Below, one piece after another: positions 58,983-64,000 of a DNA stretch of 64,000 nucleotides. The notes beneath the pieces were generated by a model. That model was not told the DNA's origin. It ran no database searches and saw only the letters and a program-made list of their open reading frames with translations. Within the stretch, counting starts at the first letter, position 1. Each line of letters starts with the position of its first letter. Location of the stretch: NCBI GenBank assembly GCA_016936975.1, contig JAFGWU010000035.1:25978-89977 (forward strand). The letters are read 5' to 3'. The translations under genes and the position numbers were made by a program. The stretch comes from Bacteroidales bacterium (GTDB lineage Bacteria > Bacteroidota > Bacteroidia > Bacteroidales > GCA-2748055).

Positions 58983-58990
58983 TATATTTG
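58983..58990 (+). promoter_or_regulatory. -7 box (TATATTTG) of nuclease-transporter operon
   Basis: TATATTTG 23 bases before the ATG at 59014. It would drive the five-gene run that follows. No clean -33 TTTG. Confidence 0.45.
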
Positions 58991-59013
58991 TGATTTAAGA
59001 ACCGGAAGCTGGA

Positions 59014-59634
59014 ATGGGGAAAATTAAACTCAATGTTCTCGGCATATCATACAGCCAGACACAGTCAGGAGCCTATGCACTGGTATTGTCAGAGGAGGAT
59101 GGGGACCGGCGTATTCCCATTATCGTCGGAGGATTTGAAGCACAGGCTATTGCCATTGAGCTGGAAGGGCTGGCTCCCCCCCGGCCCTTAACCCACGATC
59201 TGTTCAAGGCTTTTGCCCATTCATACGGAATAAGGATTATCGAGGTAAATATTCATAAACTGGAAGATGGCGTTTTTTTCGCAAATATACTTTGCGATAA
59301 CGGCGACAGCCGCATCACACTGGATGCAAGGACCTCGGATGCCATCGCCCTGGCGCTCCGCTTCAAGTGTCCGATATATACCACCGAAGAAATTGTGGAG
59401 AAAGCCGGTATTGTGTTGGATTTCGAAAAGGGCTCAGCCGCCGACCCCGATCCGGGGTCCAGAAAGACCAGGAGTTCTTCGGGTCCTTCCAGAAAAAAAT
59501 CGCCGGGCGGAACCCGGTACCTTTCCGAACACACAACCGACGAACTGAAGAAGATGCTTTCCGATGCCATAGCAATGGAGGATTATGAAAAAGCATCCGA
59601 GATCAGGGATGAGATAAAACGCCGGTCTAAATAG
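59014..59634 (+). CDS. Bifunctional nuclease (BFN/DUF151) domain protein with UVR motif
   Basis: A 206-residue protein. Residues 1-135 are a BFN domain ([51 protein letters not shown]); a Ser/Arg-rich linker follows and the last 40 residues form a UVR-type helix pair ([20 protein letters not shown]). Homologues in plants have RNase and DNase activity; UVR motifs mediate protein contacts as in UvrB/UvrC. Likely first gene of the operon. Confidence 0.88.
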   Translation: MGKIKLNVLGISYSQTQSGAYALVLSEEDGDRRIPIIVGGFEAQAIAIELEGLAPPRPLTHDLFKAFAHSYGIRIIEVNIHKLEDGVFFANILCDNGDSRITLDARTSDAIALALRFKCPIYTTEEIVEKAGIVLDFEKGSAADPDPGSRKTRSSSGPSRKKSPGGTRYLSEHTTDELKKMLSDAIAMEDYEKASEIRDEIKRRSK

Positions 59635-59655
59635 CAATCATTTGAAATTTTTTAT

Positions 59656-60990
59656 ATGGAAAATATAGTTCCGGATGTAGGAGGTTTTACCTTCAGTCTG
59701 GTTGGAATTCTCAGGGGACTGCTGGGGATGCTGGCTTTAATCGGGATATCGTGGCTTTTCAGCTCGAACCGCAGGGCCATTTCATGGAAGCTGGTCGGAA
59801 CAGGACTGATCATCCAGGTCATACTGGCAATTGGCATCCTGTACGTTCCTGCAATTCAGTTTATTTTTGAAATCGTCGGCAAAGGATTTGTCAAGATCCT
59901 TGCCTTTACAAATGAAGGGGTCAATTTTTTACTGAGGAGCAATGTCACCGGCAAAGTGGAGCCTCCGCTCCAGAACTTTGCCTTTACCATCCTGCCGACC
60001 ATCATTTTCTTCTCAGCGTTTACGAGCCTGCTGTTTTATCTCGGCGTCATCCAGTTCATTGTCAGAATACTGGGTTGGGCCCTGTCAAGGGCCTTTGGAT
60101 TATCCGGTGCCGAAAGTCTTTCAGTGGCCGGAAACATTTTTCTCGGCCAAACGGAATCACCCCTGATGATCAAGGCGTACCTCGAAAAGATGAACCGCTC
60201 GGAAATCCTCCTGGTGATGTCGGGAGGGATGGCCACCCTGGCAGGAGGCGTTCTGGCAGCCTATATAGGTTTTCTGGGCGGGGGTGATCCCACCCAGCAG
60301 ATTATTTTTGCCAAACATCTCCTGACCGCCTCTGTGATGGCCGCTCCCGGAGTGGTGGTCATTTCCAAAATCCTGGTTCCCCAGACAGAAAAGGTCGATA
60401 AAACCATCAGTGTTTCCCAGGAGAATATCGGTAAGAATGCATTGGATGCCATATCAAACGGAACAGGGGAAGGACTTCGGCTGGCTGCCAATGTTGCCGC
60501 CATGCTCCTTGTCTTCCTGGCTTTCATAGCGTTCATCAATTTCATCTTTGTAAAGGTCGGGGACTGGACCACGCTGAATGACAGGATAGTTGCCATAACC
60601 AATGGAAAATACAATGAGCTGAGCCTGGAATTTATTCTGGGCTATGGCCTGTCTCCCCTGATGTGGCTCATAGGGGTATCAACAGAGGACATTACACTTG
60701 TCGGGTCGTTGCTTGGAAAAAAGTTGATCCTGACTGAATTTGTGGGATATATCAGTCTCTCCGAAATGAAAGGCCTCGGCGCATTTGCCGATCCGAAATC
60801 GGTAATCATGTCGGTTTATATGCTGTGTGGATTTGCTAATTTCGCTTCCATTGGCATCCAGATTGGGGGAATTGGTTCGCTGGCACCCGGACAGCGGGTA
60901 CTGCTGGCAAAGTTCGGGATGAGGGCGCTCCTGGCCGGTACCCTCGCCTCTCTCCTGTCGGCAACGATTGTTGGGGTGTTGTTAGCCTGA
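59656..60990 (+). CDS. Concentrative nucleoside transporter (NupC/CNT family)
   Basis: A 444-residue protein with about ten membrane segments. CNT motifs: GNIFLGQTESPLMIKAYL in the substrate site and VMSGGMATLAGGVLAAYIGF; conserved C-terminal LCGFANFASIGIQIGGIG. CNT proteins import nucleosides with H+ or Na+. The fitting cation source could be the pyrophosphatase pump elsewhere in the window. 21 bases after the nuclease gene and 1 base before the response regulator. Confidence 0.92.
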   Translation: MENIVPDVGGFTFSLVGILRGLLGMLALIGISWLFSSNRRAISWKLVGTGLIIQVILAIGILYVPAIQFIFEIVGKGFVKILAFTNEGVNFLLRSNVTGKVEPPLQNFAFTILPTIIFFSAFTSLLFYLGVIQFIVRILGWALSRAFGLSGAESLSVAGNIFLGQTESPLMIKAYLEKMNRSEILLVMSGGMATLAGGVLAAYIGFLGGGDPTQQIIFAKHLLTASVMAAPGVVVISKILVPQTEKVDKTISVSQENIGKNALDAISNGTGEGLRLAANVAAMLLVFLAFIAFINFIFVKVGDWTTLNDRIVAITNGKYNELSLEFILGYGLSPLMWLIGVSTEDITLVGSLLGKKLILTEFVGYISLSEMKGLGAFADPKSVIMSVYMLCGFANFASIGIQIGGIGSLAPGQRVLLAKFGMRALLAGTLASLLSATIVGVLLA

Positions 60991-60991
60991 T

Positions 60992-61390
60992 ATGAATGAA
61001 AAGCAAAAATATCATTTCAACGGTCAGCTTGTCCTGGTTGTAGAGGACAACCCGATATCGTACAAGTTGATCAATGCCATGCTTTCCCGGGTGAACCTGG
61101 ACCTGATACATGCTTCGGACGGGACTTCGGCGATCCGGTATTGCCAGGAACGCCCCGATATTGTCATGGTGCTGATGGATGTTCAGTTACCCGTTATGAG
61201 CGGTATCGAGGCAACCAGGGAAATATCACGCTTCCGTCCCGACCTTCCCATAATAGCAACCACCGCTTTCACCCTGCCGGAGGATCGCGATGCCTGCATG
61301 GAGGCTGGGTGCAGGGAATATATTACCAAACCGATTGATTTTGACAAGCTTTATAAACTCATTGAATCCATCCTGGATGGAAGTGGATAA
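60992..61390 (+). CDS. Receiver-only response regulator
   Basis: A 132-residue single REC domain without output domain: acidic pair Glu18-Asp19 (VVEDNP), phospho-acceptor Asp63 (LMDVQLP), Thr91 in IIATTAF, and Lys113 in YITKPID. All key residues are present, so it should be phosphorylated. The pattern is like the receiver of hybrid histidine kinases. No kinase is in the window; it sits in an operon between a nucleoside transporter and a glycosyltransferase. Confidence 0.9.
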   Translation: MNEKQKYHFNGQLVLVVEDNPISYKLINAMLSRVNLDLIHASDGTSAIRYCQERPDIVMVLMDVQLPVMSGIEATREISRFRPDLPIIATTAFTLPEDRDACMEAGCREYITKPIDFDKLYKLIESILDGSG

Positions 61391-61396
61391 GACGGG

Positions 61397-62536
61397 ATGA
61401 TAGCCTTCTCTTCACTGATTCTGTTCTTTACGGTAAGCTATGCCTTGCTGATCCTGTTTTTATGGGTAGGCTTTACCAGGTTGACCATCCGGTTTTCCGA
61501 AAAGAAATCATTATCACCTCCCTATATTTCCCTGGTGGTGCCTTTCAGGAACGAGGAACATCACCTGCCGGAACTTATCGAAGCCCTGGAGCATCAAACC
61601 TATCCGCCCCATCTTTTCGAGATCCTGCTGGTCGACGACCATTCAACCGACGGGTCCCGTGCCGTTGCAGAAAAGGCCGCCGAAAAGCTTAAAAACCTGA
61701 TCGTACTGGGGATTAACGAAACCGAAGCAGGAAAAAAAGCGGCTCTGAACACCGGGATCGGAAAGGCAAGAGGAGCATATATCCTTCAGACGGATGCAGA
61801 CTGCAGAATGGGTGCTTTTTTCATTGAGGAATATGCCCATGCCATAATGAGAACGGGAGCGGACCTCATTTCCGGGCCGGTTACCATCGACAGCAAGGCA
61901 ACATCATTCCTTCAGGCCCTGGAGACACTCGATATGCTGAGCCTTACCGGTGCCGGAGCCGGTTCCTTCTATTATAACCGGCCCATCATGTGCAGCGGGG
62001 CGAATCTCTCCTTCAGCAAAACACTGTTTCATGAATCCAGGAAATTTGATCCCGTTCAAAAAACCCCTTCGGGTGATGATATGTTCCTGCTTATTGCAGC
62101 AAAAAAACTTAAGAAACAGATGGTTTTCCTCAAATCCCGGAAAGCCATGGTATGGACGAGTCCCTCAGTCAGTATTAAATCATTTATGAGGCAAAGAGCC
62201 CGGTGGGGTTCAAAAACGAAATATTATGCCGACAGGGAGATCATGGGGATTGCTTTGCTGGTCAGCCTGACGAATATCCTTCTGCTTTTTGCACCGGTGA
62301 TGATGGCTGTTTGGCCTGGTGCCTGGAAGCCGGTTATCGCCGGGTTCGCCCTGAAAACGATCACGGATTTCCTGTTGCTCCTTACGGTGTCAGGGTTTAC
62401 CGGGCAGAGGCCGCTGATGAGATTTTACCTGCCTGTTGCCGTTCTCTATTATTTTTATTTTGTTTACATCGTTTTTACCTCGGTTGCAGGAAGATTGCAC
62501 TGGAAAGAGCGGGAATATTTAAAGCCGGAACATTGA
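61397..62536 (+). CDS. Membrane-bound family 2 glycosyltransferase
   Basis: A 379-residue GT2 with an N-terminal membrane segment, GT-A domain (SLVVPFRNEEHHLPELIEAL, DDHSTDGS, QTDADC as the DxD) and the processive-type QRARW in FMRQRARWGSK, then two to three C-terminal membrane segments. It resembles beta-glycan or polysaccharide synthases; product unknown. 6 bases after the response regulator and overlapping the permease start. Confidence 0.85.
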   Translation: MIAFSSLILFFTVSYALLILFLWVGFTRLTIRFSEKKSLSPPYISLVVPFRNEEHHLPELIEALEHQTYPPHLFEILLVDDHSTDGSRAVAEKAAEKLKNLIVLGINETEAGKKAALNTGIGKARGAYILQTDADCRMGAFFIEEYAHAIMRTGADLISGPVTIDSKATSFLQALETLDMLSLTGAGAGSFYYNRPIMCSGANLSFSKTLFHESRKFDPVQKTPSGDDMFLLIAAKKLKKQMVFLKSRKAMVWTSPSVSIKSFMRQRARWGSKTKYYADREIMGIALLVSLTNILLLFAPVMMAVWPGAWKPVIAGFALKTITDFLLLLTVSGFTGQRPLMRFYLPVAVLYYFYFVYIVFTSVAGRLHWKEREYLKPEH

Positions 62537-63732
62537 GAAAAAAAGGGTTATCACCGGGAAAAATTGTATGGTCACGATTTATAAGGAATCCGCTGTCCCT
62601 GGCAGGGATGGGATTCATTCTCTTTGCATTTTTTGTTTCCCTGCTGGGTTATGTTATTGCACCCGATAAATCTGTCAACAGCAATACGCAGGTTCTCGAG
62701 ATTGCCACCGAGAAACCCGGTTTCAGGGTTACATTTCTGAAGGTGCGCCAGAACAGGCCCTTGCAGGAGAAAGGGAAGGTTAAATCGTGGTTCACAGGCA
62801 TTGACTACCCTTTTCAGTTGGTCCCGGTCGATTCGTTCTGGTTTGAATCCGGGAACATCATCGTGAAGGAATACAGCAAATTCAAGGAAGATGAATTTTA
62901 CAGGGAGTTTCAACTTCCCGATGTGGTGTACCCGGTTCGTAACGGGGAGACCTTCCTTGAAGGGGATCGGTGGAACATTACCATGCCGGATGGGAGTGAA
63001 AGGGAAGAGACCATTCCGGAACTGAACCGAAAGATCAGGGAGGAGCATCTTATCACGAAGACATTTCTGCTGGGCACCGACCGTTTTGGCAGGGACATGC
63101 TGAGCCGGATCATCATCGGGACCCGGGTGAGTTTCTCCGTCGGATTCATTGCGGTATTCATCTCCCTGCTGGTGGGGATTATCCTGGGTGGTATTGCCGG
63201 ATATTTCAGGGGGGTGACGGATAAGATCATCATGTGGCTGGTCAATGTGGTGTGGTCTATTCCCACCCTGCTGATGGTTATTGCCATTACCCTGGTTCTC
63301 GGGAAAGGATACTGGCAGGTTTTTGTGGCGGTAGGTCTGACCATGTGGGTTGAGGTGGCAAGGGTTGTGCGGGGGCAGGTCATCAGTGCAAGAGAAGCCG
63401 ATTATATCGAGGCGGCGAGGGCAATTGGAGTAAGACCCATGGCCATCATCTTCAGACACATCCTTCCAAACATCATTGCACCGGTGATTATTATTTCAGC
63501 TGCCAATTTTGCTACGGCCATCCTGATGGAAGCGGGATTGAGCTTTCTCGGGATCGGTGTTCAGCCGCCTGTTCCGTCATGGGGAGCCATGATTAAGGAC
63601 CATTACGGATTCATCATTGTGAATAAAGGTTATATGGCTTTTATCCCGGGGTTTGCAATCATGATGATGGTGCTGGCATTCACCCTGGTCGGAAACGGAC
63701 TGAGGGATGCCCTCGACAGCAAATCGGTTTAG
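62533..63732 (+). CDS. OppC/DppC-like ABC transporter permease with large periplasmic insert
   Basis: A 399-residue permease. Membrane segment 1 (SLAGMGFILFAFFVSLLGYVI) is followed by about 130 polar residues and then the binding-protein-dependent transport domain (LGTDRFGRDMLSRIIIGTRV) with the EAA loop EAARAIGVRPMAIIFRHILP. Typical OppC is about 300 residues, so the insert between segment 1 and the core is the difference. No ATG lies upstream of segment 1 in a plausible position; the TTG at 62533, overlapping the previous stop as ATTGA, is the likely start. A much longer reading from 62203 overlaps the GT2 gene and is rejected. Confidence 0.85.
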   Translation: MRKKGLSPGKIVWSRFIRNPLSLAGMGFILFAFFVSLLGYVIAPDKSVNSNTQVLEIATEKPGFRVTFLKVRQNRPLQEKGKVKSWFTGIDYPFQLVPVDSFWFESGNIIVKEYSKFKEDEFYREFQLPDVVYPVRNGETFLEGDRWNITMPDGSEREETIPELNRKIREEHLITKTFLLGTDRFGRDMLSRIIIGTRVSFSVGFIAVFISLLVGIILGGIAGYFRGVTDKIIMWLVNVVWSIPTLLMVIAITLVLGKGYWQVFVAVGLTMWVEVARVVRGQVISAREADYIEAARAIGVRPMAIIFRHILPNIIAPVIIISAANFATAILMEAGLSFLGIGVQPPVPSWGAMIKDHYGFIIVNKGYMAFIPGFAIMMMVLAFTLVGNGLRDALDSKSV

Positions 63733-64000
63733 GTTAACCTCCGGCGCTGAATCAACCTGTAGCTGAAAAAAATCATCAGCGCGACATAGACCACCACCAG
63801 CAGAATATTCAGGCTCAGAGGCAATCCTTCAGGAAGAATCTCAATCGAATCCTGGTTGACCGGCTCCCCGGTGTCCATCCTTTCCTCGAATATCCGGATG
63901 AGATCGGGAACAGGGGTCAGCCTGGTGATGGTGCGGAACGGCAGGGCCCATTTCACCTCGTAGTTTCTCAGCAGCAGGAAAATTACAGGCTCAACGAATA
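63729..64000 (-). CDS. C-terminal part of a membrane protein (5' end outside window)
   Basis: Open frame from the window edge to a stop at 63729 (about 90 residues). A hydrophobic segment near the edge (VEPVIFLLLRNYEV), a soluble stretch (TPVPDLIRIFEERMDTGEP) and a last membrane segment (SLNILLVVVYVALMIFFSYRLI) ending in RRRLT. The ending resembles ABC-2-type permeases, but the family cannot be fixed from this piece. Its stop overlaps the convergent permease stop. Confidence 0.6.
   Translation of the reverse strand, partial: FVEPVIFLLLRNYEVKWALPFRTITRLTPVPDLIRIFEERMDTGEPVNQDSIEILPEGLPLSLNILLVVVYVALMIFFSYRLIQRRRLT

Noticed and set aside
62203..62532. 110-residue N-terminal extension of the OppC-like permease
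   Set aside because: It overlaps the C-terminal third of the GT2 gene in another frame, has no membrane or signal logic, and a TTG start on the GT2 stop explains the permease.

Overview
The window is a gene-dense stretch (about 56 protein genes in 64 kb, no intergenic gap above 300 bases) of what looks like a Bacteroidota chromosome. Evidence seen directly: TonB-dependent receptors with CarboxypepD_reg-like N-termini, a DUF4249 lipoprotein, a type IX secretion (T9SS) type A sorting domain, ribosomal proteins bS16 and bL21 with long low-complexity tails, eukaryote-type glycogen enzymes, almost no Shine-Dalgarno sequences, and repeated TAnnTTTG boxes (the Bacteroidota sigma-ABfr -7 element) a short way upstream of likely ATG starts. 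No rRNA, tRNA, CRISPR, IS element or prophage is visible; this is core genome rather than an island. The order is unknown; a Bacteroidales/Marinilabiliales-like anaerobe or facultative anaerobe is an inference from the PPi-linked genes.

Layout. 1-1.1 kb: end of rpsP, then rimM. 1.1-6.4 kb (minus): a yidD-znuA-znuC-znuB metal ABC transporter run followed by dapD-glycosyltransferase-tsaC, with several ATGA-type overlaps. 6.5-9.0 kb (plus): two adjacent phosphofructokinases, both with pyrophosphate-type active-site residues. 9-15.2 kb: a SPOR-like lipoprotein, a DUF434 protein, and a minus-strand operon hypothetical-mutL-rhomboid-rhomboid-endo/exonuclease/phosphatase. 15.3-25 kb: gmhA/lpcA, then a minus-strand cluster (secreted hypothetical, STN-type TonB receptor, DUF4249 lipoprotein, MG2/plug-like protein, GH115 glucuronidase). 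25-31.6 kb: comM/yifB, an Aas-like acyl ligase, a second TonB receptor, a T9SS cargo protein. 31.7-39.2 kb: Gfo/Idh/MocA dehydrogenase, membrane pyrophosphatase hppA, an SDR, lpxH and two tandem TlpA-like lipoproteins that both lack the CxxC cysteines. 39.4-50.5 kb: a glycogen/alpha-glucan locus (debranching enzyme, GT4, GH57, a 1411-residue GT3 synthase-GT35 phosphorylase fusion, and convergent branching enzyme). 50.6-59 kb: ribF, ahcY, a Rieske-like lipoprotein, greA, HIT protein, serS-EamA-ruvC, rplU-rpmA. 59-64 kb: bifunctional nuclease, CNT nucleoside transporter, a receiver-only response regulator, GT2, an OppC-like permease, and a gene that runs off the window.

How parts fit. The two PPi-type PFKs and the K+-dependent-type membrane pyrophosphatase suggest that pyrophosphate is used as an energy currency. 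The glycogen locus encodes synthesis, branching, debranching and phosphorolysis, with a GT3 synthase that in known members uses UDP-glucose; no glgC or GT5 glgA is present here. The most unusual observations are the synthase-phosphorylase fusion, the paired cysteine-less thioredoxin-fold lipoproteins, the plug-like protein without a barrel in the TonB/DUF4249/GH115 cluster, and a serS promoter box sitting inside the loop of the rpmA terminator.
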